Source of the DNA: Coleofasciculus sp. FACHB-T130
GTDB lineage: Bacteria > Cyanobacteriota > Cyanobacteriia > Cyanobacteriales > FACHB-T130
Direction of reading: 5' to 3'
DNA length: 64,000 bases
NCBI RefSeq assembly: GCF_014695375.1
Contig: NZ_JACJOG010000056.1
Coordinates: 111,335-175,334, forward strand
A program made the translations under genes and the position numbers. The notes under the pieces were generated by a model, which saw nothing but the letters and a program-made list of their open reading frames with translations, was not told where the DNA came from and made no database searches. Numbering within the stretch: the stretch's first letter is position 1; each line of letters begins with the position of its first letter. Below are positions 35,607-45,493 of this stretch, in pieces.

Positions 35607-37439
35607 CTACCAAGTCACGCGATCGCTTAATTTTTCGAGCAAGCTGGGGCCAACTCCTGGCACTTTGTCAAGGTCTTGTAACGAGGTAAAAGATTTCTGC
35701 TGACGCGCCTCAATAATGCGTTGCGCTAATTTTGGCCCGACTCCGGGCAATGCCTCGATTTCTTCTTGAGTTGCAGTATTGAGGTTGACCAGATAGGGAC
35801 CGGACTTAGGGCTAGGAATCGAGGATTGAGGAGAATTAGAGAGACTTTTCGGTGGTTGCGCCTTTTGGATCGGAAGTTTGGCTTTTGGATTGGCAGTTGG
35901 AGTGGTTTGGGAGGGTTGAGAAGCTGTTGTTTGCTGGGAACATTGTTTCTGTTGTGCCTGTATTTTCTGCCCAATCCCATCAGGAACACCTAACACAGCA
36001 TTCTTATAAAGGCGGTCAAATTCGCGCTCATAATGGGCAGCAACAGTCGGACTTTCAATGACTAACACCGTCTCATCATTGCCGCTATTGGCGGCTTCTG
36101 ACCAGTTGTGGGAGCCAGTGATGACGTTTTTTTTATCCACTACCCCAAATTTGTGATGCAATAAATCGCCCTTTGGCAGCACAGGCACGCCAACTGTGGT
36201 AATCGGTTCTTGCCAGGGGCGATTATCAGCTTCATACTTGCATTGATTGCCCAAGGCAAGTCCCATCATGTCCAACGCTTCGCTGTAGGGACGATAGACA
36301 AAATCGGGGTCGATTAAAGCCCTTACCTGCACCCCATTTTGATGGTCGGTTTCTAGAATATTCACTAAATGCTGATCGGAGAAGACAAACAACGCCATAT
36401 CAACACTTTGGGCGGCGGTACTTAAGGTTTTGCCAATTAAGCCGTTACTGGTTTGATTCCAGGGTTGAGTGGTCGAAGTTGGGGAAAACTGGACGGTGAC
36501 GGTGGTATTGACCAACTTGACTTGCTGTGGGGGTCGATAGGGCTTTTTGATGCCAAATTTACTATCAGGGTTGCCTCCTGGCCCATCGCCCCACATCACG
36601 TTAAACTCTTGGGTGAAAAGGGTTGCCAACTCCGGACTATCGATTTTTAGCAAGTTATTGGCATTGCCCAAACTGCTAGGCTTGGCAAAATCACCGTGAA
36701 TATCCGACGTTGTAAAGTTAGCGGAAGTCACGATAAGTTTTGCGTTATCGACAATCACAAATTTGTGATGCATCAGGCTGCTGCCTTTGGAACCGTCAGC
36801 GGTATCGTCAATTGTCGGAATACCCGCATTGTGTAACATGACCAAGGCATCTCCTTGGTTAATTTCCGCTGGACTGAGCTGATTATCGCCGTTGCGGTCT
36901 ACTAATTTGAGAAATTCTTGATAGCGTTGCTGTTCTCGTTGCGGCAGTTTCGCCAACTCTGCGGAAGCGATCGCACTGAGAGGACGACTGTAGGTATTTT
37001 CTAAAATTACCCGAACTTTTACCCCAGCTTTCTTGCGATCCACTAGCGCCTGTGCAATCTTCGGTAAGCGCAACTCCTGCACCGCCACATCAACGCTGGA
37101 TTTCGCAGACGCGATCGCATCGACAATCTGTTGCTCTAAATCATCTCCCTGTCGTCGTTGCTGGCGATACGGCTCAGTATATTCTGCCGTTTGGGCGTGG
37201 TTGAAATATACCTGAACAAAAGGATCTTGCGGCAGAGGCGTGAGACGGGAATTCTGCGACTGCACTCGCTGACACGCGCCGAGAGTTAGCGCCAGCAGTA
37301 ACGTGAAGCCCAGACGGATTGTCGGCGGGGAAAAAAGAAGATGCACGGGAAGTTGGATTCGCTGATAGATAAGAGAGGATAGGCGAACTCGCCATCCCTT
37401 TTTTACGTCATCGAAGCATAAATTTCTTTCATCACCCAC
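35607..37439 (-). CDS. Lipoprotein phospholipase D-like nuclease with EF-hand and ComEA-type HhH domain
   Basis: 610 residues. A lipobox LGAC (Cys56) follows a hydrophobic stretch, so it should be membrane-anchored outside the cytoplasm. Two HKD modules (HHKFVIVDN from His224 and HHKFGVVDK) mark a complete PLD-superfamily active site. An EF-hand loop (DRNGDNQLSPAE, 181-192, Asp at 1, 5 and Glu at 12) is inserted between the start of the first module and its HKD motif. The C-terminus has a ComEA-like helix-hairpin-helix repeat (VNLNTATQEEIEALPGVG), which usually binds DNA. Extracellular DNA cleavage is the inference; lipid cleavage is the alternative. It is not tightly linked to its neighbours. 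Confidence 0.85.
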   Translation of the reverse strand: MGDERNLCFDDVKKGWRVRLSSLIYQRIQLPVHLLFSPPTIRLGFTLLLALTLGACQRVQSQNSRLTPLPQDPFVQVYFNHAQTAEYTEPYRQQRRQGDDLEQQIVDAIASAKSSVDVAVQELRLPKIAQALVDRKKAGVKVRVILENTYSRPLSAIASAELAKLPQREQQRYQEFLKLVDRNGDNQLSPAEINQGDALVMLHNAGIPTIDDTADGSKGSSLMHHKFVIVDNAKLIVTSANFTTSDIHGDFAKPSSLGNANNLLKIDSPELATLFTQEFNVMWGDGPGGNPDSKFGIKKPYRPPQQVKLVNTTVTVQFSPTSTTQPWNQTSNGLIGKTLSTAAQSVDMALFVFSDQHLVNILETDHQNGVQVRALIDPDFVYRPYSEALDMMGLALGNQCKYEADNRPWQEPITTVGVPVLPKGDLLHHKFGVVDKKNVITGSHNWSEAANSGNDETVLVIESPTVAAHYEREFDRLYKNAVLGVPDGIGQKIQAQQKQCSQQTTASQPSQTTPTANPKAKLPIQKAQPPKSLSNSPQSSIPSPKSGPYLVNLNTATQEEIEALPGVGPKLAQRIIEARQQKSFTSLQDLDKVPGVGPSLLEKLSDRVTW

Positions 37440-37642
37440 ACGATAACCTGACGGATTCGTGGTGTCATCACCGATTTTTCGTCAGCAAGCGAAAACGATT
37501 CTCAAAGACTTGCCCCTCTTGCATTAACATAAACTGCAAGCGGACAAAATATTCGATCTTGTCCAACCGCCCACGGCGGAGAGTTTCCACAGGATAAAAG
37601 CTTTGTGGGGGTGGGAGGCACCAAGCCACACCACTATTTTTT

Positions 37643-38023
37643 ATGCCAACCAGAAAAAAAACGTTTTCGTGCGGTCACAAAGGTCATGGTCAAACCTGCC
37701 ATCGCTGCGTTCAAGAACGCGCCACCTGGATTCAAAGAAAACAGGAAAAACAGGAGTGGGAAGAATCTTTTTCACTCGATCCGATTAATTTAAGACATCT
37801 TCCCGCTCATTTGGTAGTGAAGGCGCGTGCCATCATCGCTAGATTGGAGGGTAGCCGGAACTATATCGAATTTCGGGGCAAGCGGATGCGCCACAACCGC
37901 TTGATTATTAGTATCCCTTTGAGCCGCGACTACCGGATGATTTGCCGCGACTGCGGGACAAAGCTGGTGCCAGAAGAAGTCATGTCTCACGAAGAATATA
38001 ACGTCTGTAAACCGGGTAGTTAG
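37643..38023 (+). CDS. Cys-rich small protein with RelE-like core
   Basis: 126 residues. I do not firmly recognise the family. Cys/His clusters at both ends (CGHKGHGQTCHRC near the start, CRDCG and a final Cys) suggest zinc binding. The middle (LPAHLVVKARAIIARL, RGKRMRHNRLIISIPLSRDY, RMICR, SHEEYN) resembles the strands of RelE/ParE-type toxins. No antitoxin gene is adjacent, so a toxin role is speculative. The ATG follows a long A-rich stretch; no strong ribosome binding site was seen. It lies 66 bp upstream of the cysteine desulfurase gene on the same strand. Confidence 0.68.
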   Translation: MPTRKKTFSCGHKGHGQTCHRCVQERATWIQRKQEKQEWEESFSLDPINLRHLPAHLVVKARAIIARLEGSRNYIEFRGKRMRHNRLIISIPLSRDYRMICRDCGTKLVPEEVMSHEEYNVCKPGS

Positions 38024-38089
38024 GTGAGAGACGCTCTAGCGAGAGGCGCTATATGCTGAAAGAAGAGACAGCCTGTCGCTTAATCAACC

Positions 38090-39280
38090 ATGCAAATTTA
38101 TCTGGATTATAGTGCTACTACGCCCACTCGCCCAGAAGCGATCGCAACCATGCAAACTGTCCTCACCCAGCAGTGGGGCAATCCTTCCAGCTTGCACGAG
38201 TGGGGGCAACGGGCAGCAACGGTTCTGGAACTGGCAAGAATTCAGGTCGCTGGACTCATTAACGCACCGGCTGAGTCGATTATCTTCACTTCTGGCGGCA
38301 CCGAGGCAGACAATCTGGCGATTATGGGGGTTGCCCGCAGCTACAGGACGCCCCAGCATATCATTATCTCCAGCGTCGAGCATTCAGCCGTGTCAGAACC
38401 GGCGCGTTTATTAGAGTTGTGGGGTTGGCAGGTGACGCGGTTGCCGGTAGATACTAAAGGGAGGGTGAATCCCACCGATTTAGAAAAGGCACTGCAACCG
38501 AATACAGTCTTAGTTTCGATTATTTACGGGCAAAGCGAAGTCGGCACGCTGCAACCGATTGAGGAATTGGGCAAGATTGCCCACTCCCACGGGGTGTTGT
38601 TTCACACTGATGCCGTCCAAGTGGCTGGGCGCTTGCCGATTGACGTGCAGCAGCTGCCGGTGGATATGCTTTCTCTTTCCAGCCACAAAATCTATGGCAT
38701 TCAGGGCGCGGGTGCGGTTTATGTCCGCCCTGGTGTAGAGTTAGCGCCCTTATTGTGCGGGGGAGGGCAAGAAATAAAACTGCGTTCCGGAACTCAGGCT
38801 GTTCCTGTCATTGCTGGTTTTGGCGTGGCGGCTGAGTTAGCGGCGCAAGAATTGGGAACAGAGACACCGAGATTGATAAAATTGCGCGATCGCTTATTTT
38901 CCCATTTAGCGGATGTTCCCCACCTCATCCCTACTGGCGACAGACTTCATCGGCTACCCCACCACGTCAGTTTCAGCTTCATCGGTGAAAGTGAAAAAGT
39001 CACCGGAAAAACCTTGGTGCGGCAGATGAACCTAGCTGGAATTGCCATCAGTGCGGGTTCCGCCTGTCACAGCGGCAAACTCAGCCCCAGCCCCATCTTG
39101 CTGGCAATGGGATACAGCGATGCAGTTGCCTTGGGAGGCATTCGCTTCACTCTGGGACGGGACACAGAGGAAGCTGATGTAGACTGGGCGGCAATGGTGC
39201 TGAAGCAAGTTTTAGAGCGATTGATGCCTGTTTCCAAGAATAGCTTTCAGCCGGAGCGAGTTTTGAGTTTAGAATTTTGA
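38090..39280 (+). CDS. Cysteine desulfurase family protein
   Basis: A 396-residue NifS/IscS-type PLP enzyme. The N-terminal IYLDYSATTPTRPEA, the PLP-lysine segment SLSSHKIYGIQG and the catalytic loop GSACHSGKLSPS are all present. It should take sulfur from L-cysteine to a persulfide for iron-sulfur clusters or other sulfur transfer. The length is normal. No nif or suf genes are near, so it is annotated as a general member. It is on the same strand as the Cys-rich protein upstream and the DUF1995 gene 241 bp downstream. Confidence 0.93.
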   Translation: MQIYLDYSATTPTRPEAIATMQTVLTQQWGNPSSLHEWGQRAATVLELARIQVAGLINAPAESIIFTSGGTEADNLAIMGVARSYRTPQHIIISSVEHSAVSEPARLLELWGWQVTRLPVDTKGRVNPTDLEKALQPNTVLVSIIYGQSEVGTLQPIEELGKIAHSHGVLFHTDAVQVAGRLPIDVQQLPVDMLSLSSHKIYGIQGAGAVYVRPGVELAPLLCGGGQEIKLRSGTQAVPVIAGFGVAAELAAQELGTETPRLIKLRDRLFSHLADVPHLIPTGDRLHRLPHHVSFSFIGESEKVTGKTLVRQMNLAGIAISAGSACHSGKLSPSPILLAMGYSDAVALGGIRFTLGRDTEEADVDWAAMVLKQVLERLMPVSKNSFQPERVLSLEF

Positions 39281-39521
39281 ATGCTAACGACTCACAGTAA
39301 TCAGTAGGTGGGAATCATCAACGACAACATTAAACCTAATCCCCAACCTCCTTCCCGTACTGCGCGTTCCGCGCCACTTCCCTAACGGAGGCAAGCAGCA
39401 ATCCCGACATAATTAAAACATTCTTTCTCTTGTCCCCTTTCCTCTTAGGAGAGGGTTAGGGAGAGGTTTTTAATCAATTTGACATTTTGGCTGAATCCAC
39501 TTAAATTCAACAATTTTCGAG

Positions 39522-40274
39522 ATGGCAGAACTTCCTAAATCACTAGAAGAAGCGATCGCGCAATCCCGTGAAGCAACCCAAGCTGCGATCGCCAATGGTT
39601 ACACCCGCATCAAGGTCGAGTTAGTCTTCCCAGAACTCAAACCGATGCCCGTCGCCTTGCAATTTATCGAAGCCTTTGAGGAGATGGCATCGGAGTTGAA
39701 AGTTTTCTTTCCCGACGCCGGGGCAGCTGCCCTTGCCCGCCGCGACTGGGGACAAGTACCCTTTAAAATTACAGATATTGGCAGTAGCCGAGCGTCGGTA
39801 GATGAGAAAATTCACCCAGAAGATCGGGTTTTCTTGTTCGTTGAACCTTCCGCAGTAGAAGTCTTGCAAGTGGAAAAACTGTGCGAAGCAGCAGGCGATC
39901 GCCCGGTTGTTCTCCTCAACCCTAATCTAGAAGACGCCGCTATTATTGGCATTGGCTACGCGGGACGACAATTGCGCGATCGCTTCCTGACTACCCTGGA
40001 ATCTAGCTACTATCTCAGACCCCTCGACGGTGCTGCGGTGCTTCGCTGCTACCCGTCCCCCTGGCAAGTTTGGCAGGAAACCAAGGACAACTATCAGCTG
40101 ATTGCCGAAGTTTCTACAAAACCCGTGGGCGAAGAACTTGACAACATCCTGGCAGGAACAACTCAGGCTAAGGACGCTGCCAATCCCAGCAACCGCAGCA
40201 GCGAAACCCCAGCGCCGAAAAAACCTGGATTGTTCACCAATTTACAACGGTTCATTCGTACCCTGAGCCGTTAA
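39522..40274 (+). CDS. DUF1995 family protein
   Basis: 250 residues. The start LPKSLEEAIAQSREATQAA, followed by VELVFPELKP, is typical of DUF1995. The family is conserved in cyanobacteria and plastids and includes LPA3, implicated in photosystem II assembly in plants. A C-terminal low-complexity linker and a Pro/Lys-rich tail end the protein. Its stop overlaps the end of the convergent cyanobacteriochrome gene by 4 bp. The ATG at 39522 gives a full-length family start. Confidence 0.87.
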   Translation: MAELPKSLEEAIAQSREATQAAIANGYTRIKVELVFPELKPMPVALQFIEAFEEMASELKVFFPDAGAAALARRDWGQVPFKITDIGSSRASVDEKIHPEDRVFLFVEPSAVEVLQVEKLCEAAGDRPVVLLNPNLEDAAIIGIGYAGRQLRDRFLTTLESSYYLRPLDGAAVLRCYPSPWQVWQETKDNYQLIAEVSTKPVGEELDNILAGTTQAKDAANPSNRSSETPAPKKPGLFTNLQRFIRTLSR

Positions 40275-42781
40275 TTGTGTGCGTAATAGCGATCGCGCCC
40301 TGCGGCTTTTGCCTGATAGAGGGCGGTATCTGCTGCGGAAATCAGCATTGCTGGTGAGGATTCTAAAGTCGGAACTACACTAGCAATGCCTAAACTGAGC
40401 GCGATCTGCTGACTGGCTTGAGAATTAACGTGCGCGATCGCTAACGCCTTCACTTCAGCGCGGATTTGCTCAGCAACTCGGATTGCTCCCTCAACTACGG
40501 TATACGGCAAAATTATCGCAAATTCTTCTCCGCCGTAACGAGCTACTAAATCCGTCGAACGCTTCACTGCACGCCGAATCGCACTCGCCACTGCCTTTAA
40601 ACATTCATCTCCCGCTTGATGACCGTAAGTATCGTTATAGAGTTTAAAAAAATCGATATCGCCCAAAATTAATGATAAGGGTGCTTGCTCTCGCACCAGC
40701 CGCTGCCACTCACTATTCAGATACTGGTCAAAGCAACGGCGATTCGCTACCTGAGTCAAGCCATCTAAAACGGCAAGGCGCTGCAACTCCTGATTCGCTT
40801 CCTCCAACTGTTGATAAAGTTGGGCTTGTTTAATCGCGATTCCCGCCTGTGTTGCTAATTCTTGGAGTAAATTAATCTCTAGCTGCTGCCACTGTCGCGG
40901 TTGCGAACAATGATGAGCAATCAATAATCCCCACAAATCCTCCCCTTGGAGGATGGGAACCACCAAGTTTGCTCTCACCTGAAACTGAGCCAGTAAATCA
41001 ATGTGACACGGACTTATCTTTGCCGTATAAATATCTTCAATCGCTAGAATCCGACCGTTTTTGTAAGGCTCCACATAAGTTTGTGCAAAGCAATGGTCTG
41101 TCATCGTCGATCCTAAAATTGGCGTCCACCGAGAATCGACCGACTCAACTGCGATAACGCCACTCCAGTCTGGATGAAAGCGGAAAATGACTACCCGGTC
41201 GCAGGCAAGAAATTGTCGCACTTCTGTCACTGTCGTGTTGAGAATCTCCTCCAGCTTCAGAGATTGACGGATTTGGTGAGTAATTACCCGAATCAACGAC
41301 TCCCGCTTTGCCTGCTGCAACAATGCCTCTTCAGTGGCTTTGCGCTGGGTGATATCCGTTACCATTCCCAGGACTCCCGCATATTTTCCCACTTGATCGA
41401 AGATGGGATTGGTAGAAACAATTGCCCATAGATCGGAGCCATCCTGACGGCAGAATTTAAAATCATGTTGTTCTTTAATTCCTTGGCGGCGACGCTCCAT
41501 GAAAGCTTTTGCGATCGCGCGACCTTCGTCATCCATAAAAGCAAACAAAGGCTTGCCTAACATTTGAGCCGCTGTTAGTCCAAGCATTTGTGCCATCTGG
41601 TTATTCACAAAAGCTGTATTCCCCTCTGGATCGAGAACCCAGATCCCTTCAACGGTAGTTTCGACAATTCGACGATACCTCGCTTCGTTTTCCCGTAGTG
41701 CTTGCTCTGCCTGCTTGCGCTCGGTTAGGGAAGCAATAGAATTAGCCAAACTTTCAATCCATTTCAGGAATGAATCATTGCATTGAACGATTTCCCGATG
41801 GGCTAAACTTAAAACTCCGATCGACCGTTGGTTGACGATCATCGGCATACAAATGAAAGTTTTAATCTCTGACTGCGAGAATATTTTATTAAAGTTACTA
41901 TTCTTGGCTGACTGCGAAAGATCCGTCTTCACGACAGGTTGACCCGTGCGAACCACACTCCCCGAAAGTGTCTGGTCTACTGGCACCTCAAGAACAGTTG
42001 TATCCGCAAGCAAGGGAACTCCTTTTAGCCCTGCAAACACCATCATTTGCCTTGCTTCGTCATAAAGTTCGATGGTGATAATCGGAAAACCAGTATCAAT
42101 ACTAATTTCTTCAACAATCTCTTGAAATGCGGCGTGAAGAGATTGAGTCCCCTGCGCGATTTCTGAAATTTTGTATAGCGTTAGCCGTTCTAGATTACAC
42201 AGGGTGAGCTGATTTTCTGAGTGCTTGCACTCGGTAATATTCTGAGCTTCGGCAATCAATAAAGGTAGCGTATGCTGTGCCTCAACAAACTCTGTTTCTA
42301 CCTTCAAAATCTTCAACGAAAAGTCAAAGGTGGCGACAGTATTTCCAACACCTCGCACCTCAACTTCGTAACTCACGATTTCTCCGGCTGCTGCTTGAGC
42401 GATCGCGCATTTTAAACGTTCCTGGATTTCTGGCGAAACGCTCCACCACGGCGCTTCCCAAAAAAAACAACCTATTACATCACTTGCAGTGATTCCACCA
42501 AAGTTTAGCGCCGTCTGATTGGCTTCTCGGACAATCCCGTCTGATTGCAGTAGCGCGATAAATTGGGATGTTTGATTAAAAATAGCGCGGAATCGTCTCT
42601 CACTTTCGCTTAACGCTGTTTCAAACCTTTGTCGTGAGAGAATCTCTTTTTGGAGTTGTTCCTTCGGCTGGATCGGTTGATCTATTAATGCTGCAACTAG
42701 CTCTTCAAAATGCTCTAACTGTCCGCGAGGAGTTGTTGCCTGAGAACTGTCATCCCAGGGTACTAATTGATGAGGGTTCAT
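40271..42781 (-). CDS. PAS/GAF diguanylate cyclase with DXCF cyanobacteriochrome-type GAF
   Basis: 836 residues with PAS (about 50-180), GAF (about 195-345), PAS (about 365-485), a cyanobacteriochrome-like GAF (about 500-655) and a GGDEF domain (about 670-830) with GGEEF. The third sensor has DHCF with Cys564 and SPCH with Cys592/His593. The 28-residue spacing equals that of TePixJ (Cys494 and Cys522). LVVPIL and LWGLLIAHHC motifs also match. This predicts covalent phycocyanobilin binding and light-controlled c-di-GMP synthesis (inference). The protein lacks membrane segments. It is convergent with DUF1995 and stands alone. Chromophore binding is unproven. Confidence 0.88.
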   Translation of the reverse strand: MNPHQLVPWDDSSQATTPRGQLEHFEELVAALIDQPIQPKEQLQKEILSRQRFETALSESERRFRAIFNQTSQFIALLQSDGIVREANQTALNFGGITASDVIGCFFWEAPWWSVSPEIQERLKCAIAQAAAGEIVSYEVEVRGVGNTVATFDFSLKILKVETEFVEAQHTLPLLIAEAQNITECKHSENQLTLCNLERLTLYKISEIAQGTQSLHAAFQEIVEEISIDTGFPIITIELYDEARQMMVFAGLKGVPLLADTTVLEVPVDQTLSGSVVRTGQPVVKTDLSQSAKNSNFNKIFSQSEIKTFICMPMIVNQRSIGVLSLAHREIVQCNDSFLKWIESLANSIASLTERKQAEQALRENEARYRRIVETTVEGIWVLDPEGNTAFVNNQMAQMLGLTAAQMLGKPLFAFMDDEGRAIAKAFMERRRQGIKEQHDFKFCRQDGSDLWAIVSTNPIFDQVGKYAGVLGMVTDITQRKATEEALLQQAKRESLIRVITHQIRQSLKLEEILNTTVTEVRQFLACDRVVIFRFHPDWSGVIAVESVDSRWTPILGSTMTDHCFAQTYVEPYKNGRILAIEDIYTAKISPCHIDLLAQFQVRANLVVPILQGEDLWGLLIAHHCSQPRQWQQLEINLLQELATQAGIAIKQAQLYQQLEEANQELQRLAVLDGLTQVANRRCFDQYLNSEWQRLVREQAPLSLILGDIDFFKLYNDTYGHQAGDECLKAVASAIRRAVKRSTDLVARYGGEEFAIILPYTVVEGAIRVAEQIRAEVKALAIAHVNSQASQQIALSLGIASVVPTLESSPAMLISAADTALYQAKAAGRDRYYAHN

Positions 42782-43389
42782 TTCCTACACTCCTAATACC
42801 ATTGGCGCAAAAATACCCCTCTCCACAAGAACAGTAGCCAAGCGATCCCCTGAGCAAATGATGCCATACCATAGGTTTACACATCCGCCCCAAGGATCGT
42901 TAAAGAAAACATAAAATGTTATTAATCTTTCGCTGAGCGGCGGCTGAAATTTGAAGTTGAGGCGGCTGGATGGATGCGATCGCTTGGGTTAGCCCTTGGA
43001 TGCAGATTTTTGTCCTAGCGCTGCTGGCTTCCTCGTAGCGGCGTTCTTGAAGAAGCGATCCCATAGGCAATCGTGGTTCAACGATTAGCGCAAACGGTGG
43101 ATGTATCAAGGGAGGCACGTTTCTGAACACGAATGTAAAAAAATACTCTTTTGAATTTTCATAGTCTTGATGGGTATTCTAAGCTTAGGGTGACAAATCG
43201 GCATTAGAAACACTAGCTATGTTTCTTAAAACATTGTGATTTAAATTCTTTTCGCTAGGGAATGGCAATGTTATTTTATTCTTAAATCAGGGATTCAGCT
43301 CTCCGATTCTTCGCTAAATCGAGAATTTAGCCCTCATAAATCATTTAATGTTGCTATATTATTCCTAGCATTGGCAGACAAAAAATTTT
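42782..43389. other. Intergenic region, 608 bp
   Basis: Spacer between the cyanobacteriochrome gene and the plus-strand cyclase gene, which diverge from it. A short minus-strand frame (42900-43130) is present but I do not support it as a gene. No RNA or clear promoter was identified. Confidence 0.5.
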
Positions 43390-44802
43390 ATGACTCTAAT
43401 TAGTTTAAAAAAGCTGATTTCTAAAAAAGAAATTTCTTCGCTCATCGCTGACTTAATCGAGACATTGGATAGCTCTGTAAGTATTATAGATGTCAACGGT
43501 AGTCTACTAATCGGGAATAGTATTTTTTCTTCATCAAATAAATTCCCTATACAGCTTTCAGAGGAAGTAATTGGATGGGTATTTGGCGGAGACAAAGCAT
43601 CCAGTCTTGCATCGTTGCTTACCTATATAGCTGGAAAAGAGCTTGAAAAAAAGACGCTTGCCCGCGAAGTACTGGATAGATATAAAGAAATAAACCTTCT
43701 CTATAATATTTCCGGGAAACTATCAGCTTGCTTGGATCTTAAAGAGATTGCTAAATTAGTGATTGATGAAGCTAGGAGACTTATAAAAACAACCAATGCT
43801 TCAGCGATGTTACTGAATGAAAAAACAGGAAAGCTTGAAATTATTGCTGCTTTTGGTCAAGAATATCAGCATAAAACTACCCTGTTTCCAGGTGAAGGTA
43901 TCGCTGGCAGCGTGTTTCATTTAGGAAACGCAGAGATAGTCAATGATGTAGAGTCAGATTCTAGATTTATTCCAGGTAATAATAAGATAAAATCTCTAAT
44001 TTGCGCCCCACTTAAGACACAAAATGTAGTTCTTGGCGTGCTTAATTTGAGTAGCAAGGAATTAGTCAATTATACAGCACAAGATTTAAAACTTTTCACT
44101 GCTTTAGCATCCCAAGCCGCAGCAGCTATCGAAAACGCTCTGCTCCATGAAAATAAACTTAGAGAAGCGCGGATTAAAAGTAATTTGGAAAGATATGTTC
44201 CTGCACAAGTCGTTGAAGCTATTTTAGATCCTCAAGAAGATATTTCTTTAGTTCCTGCTAAAAAAGACATTTCCATTCTCTTTTCTGATATTAGAAACTT
44301 TACCACTAAATGCGAGGAGTTAGAACCAGAAGCAATTGTAGAATATCTGAATGAATATTTCACTCACATGGTAGAGGTGATATTTAGCCACGGGGGTACT
44401 GTGAACAAGTTTGTTGGAGATATGATTGTTGCCATGTTTGGCGCACCTTCAACTCTTGTTGATAGCGAACGACGAGCTATTGAAACAGCTATTGAGATGC
44501 AAAAACGCATAAAAACAATCCCAGTTGCTTGGATTAGGGATAATTTTCTTACCGGGATTGGAATAAGTTCGGGAGAGGTAGTTGTTGGCAACGTTGGCTC
44601 TCCACAACACATGGACTATACAGCAATAGGAGATAAAGTTAATATAGCGTCTAGGCTGCAATCTATGGCGAAGGGTGAGCAGATCCTAGTTAGTCGTTCT
44701 ATTTATGAGAGTACAAAACATCTATTTGAATTTAAGGAGATTGGGAGCGTTCAAGTAAAAGGAAAAAAAGAAGCTGTAGAAGTTTTTGAAGTTCTTTATT
44801 AA
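43390..44802 (+). CDS. GAF domain class III adenylate cyclase
   Basis: 470 residues: an N-terminal variable segment, a GAF domain (about 110-260) and a class III cyclase domain (about 290-470). Metal-binding Asp residues are visible in ILFSDIRNFT and NKFVGDMIV. Lys (NKFVGD) and Thr (MDYTAIGDKVN) at the substrate positions fit adenylate cyclase. There is no PAS, receiver or membrane segment. It is followed after 15 bp by a stand-alone response regulator gene, with a hybrid kinase after that, so a phosphorelay feeding this cyclase is plausible. An AT-rich leader precedes the ATG. Confidence 0.88.
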   Translation: MTLISLKKLISKKEISSLIADLIETLDSSVSIIDVNGSLLIGNSIFSSSNKFPIQLSEEVIGWVFGGDKASSLASLLTYIAGKELEKKTLAREVLDRYKEINLLYNISGKLSACLDLKEIAKLVIDEARRLIKTTNASAMLLNEKTGKLEIIAAFGQEYQHKTTLFPGEGIAGSVFHLGNAEIVNDVESDSRFIPGNNKIKSLICAPLKTQNVVLGVLNLSSKELVNYTAQDLKLFTALASQAAAAIENALLHENKLREARIKSNLERYVPAQVVEAILDPQEDISLVPAKKDISILFSDIRNFTTKCEELEPEAIVEYLNEYFTHMVEVIFSHGGTVNKFVGDMIVAMFGAPSTLVDSERRAIETAIEMQKRIKTIPVAWIRDNFLTGIGISSGEVVVGNVGSPQHMDYTAIGDKVNIASRLQSMAKGEQILVSRSIYESTKHLFEFKEIGSVQVKGKKEAVEVFEVLY

Positions 44803-44817
44803 ATAGTAAGAAACAGA

Positions 44818-45204
44818 ATGAATCCGAAGATATTAATTGTTGATGATGAGCCTCACATTCGACTTTTGTTAGAACAAACCCTTGAGGATCTTGAAGATGA
44901 GGGCGTGGAGTTACTAACAGCAACTAATGGTGAAGAAGCATTGGAGACAATTAAAGCGGAGAAGCCAGCTCTTGTTTTTCTCGACGTAATGATGCCTAAA
45001 ATGAATGGATTTGATGTATGTAATGCGGTTAAAAATGAACTAGATATTAAGGACGTTTACATTATCATGTTGACTGCTAAGGGGCAAGAATTTGATAAGC
45101 AGAAGGGAAATGAAGTAGGGGCGGATATGTATATGACAAAGCCTTTCGATCCAGATGAGGTAGTGGCAAAAGCATCGAATATTCTAGAAATTGAGAGAGC
45201 TTAA
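44818..45204 (+). CDS. Stand-alone response regulator receiver
   Basis: A 128-residue single receiver domain (CheY/PatA-like size). It shows the acidic pair (LIVDDEPHI), phospho-acceptor Asp in LVFLDVMMPKMNG, Thr in IMLTAKG and Lys in YMTKPFDPDE. There is no output domain, so it probably acts by protein contact. It is placed 15 bp after the cyclase gene and 290 bp before a hybrid kinase gene. Phosphorylation by that kinase is inferred from proximity only. Confidence 0.9.
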   Translation: MNPKILIVDDEPHIRLLLEQTLEDLEDEGVELLTATNGEEALETIKAEKPALVFLDVMMPKMNGFDVCNAVKNELDIKDVYIIMLTAKGQEFDKQKGNEVGADMYMTKPFDPDEVVAKASNILEIERA

Positions 45205-45493
45205 TTTTGTGAATAGATGTAGTTGAACTATATAAGTGTAGGTAGGTGTAGCCTGGGCGGTAGCGATCGCGCTATCAGAGCGCCTTGCCGTAGCCCGTAC
45301 TTTGGGCTTAGGAAAAGAAAAAGATGTAGGATTGCCATAGCACAGTAGTAACTGTAATCAAGCTTTTTGCAAAAATCAAAATGGCGTTGAATGCCTACAG
45401 AGCTAGCTCAAGCGCCTGTAATATCAATCGCAAAAATATTTAGCAATATTAATTTTTTAATCAAATTTTGTCACTAAACGTTGAGGGTAAAAT

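Noticed and set aside
42900..43130. Short minus-strand frame of 76 codons
   Set aside because: No recognisable domain and no ribosome binding site; it may be chance or a relic.
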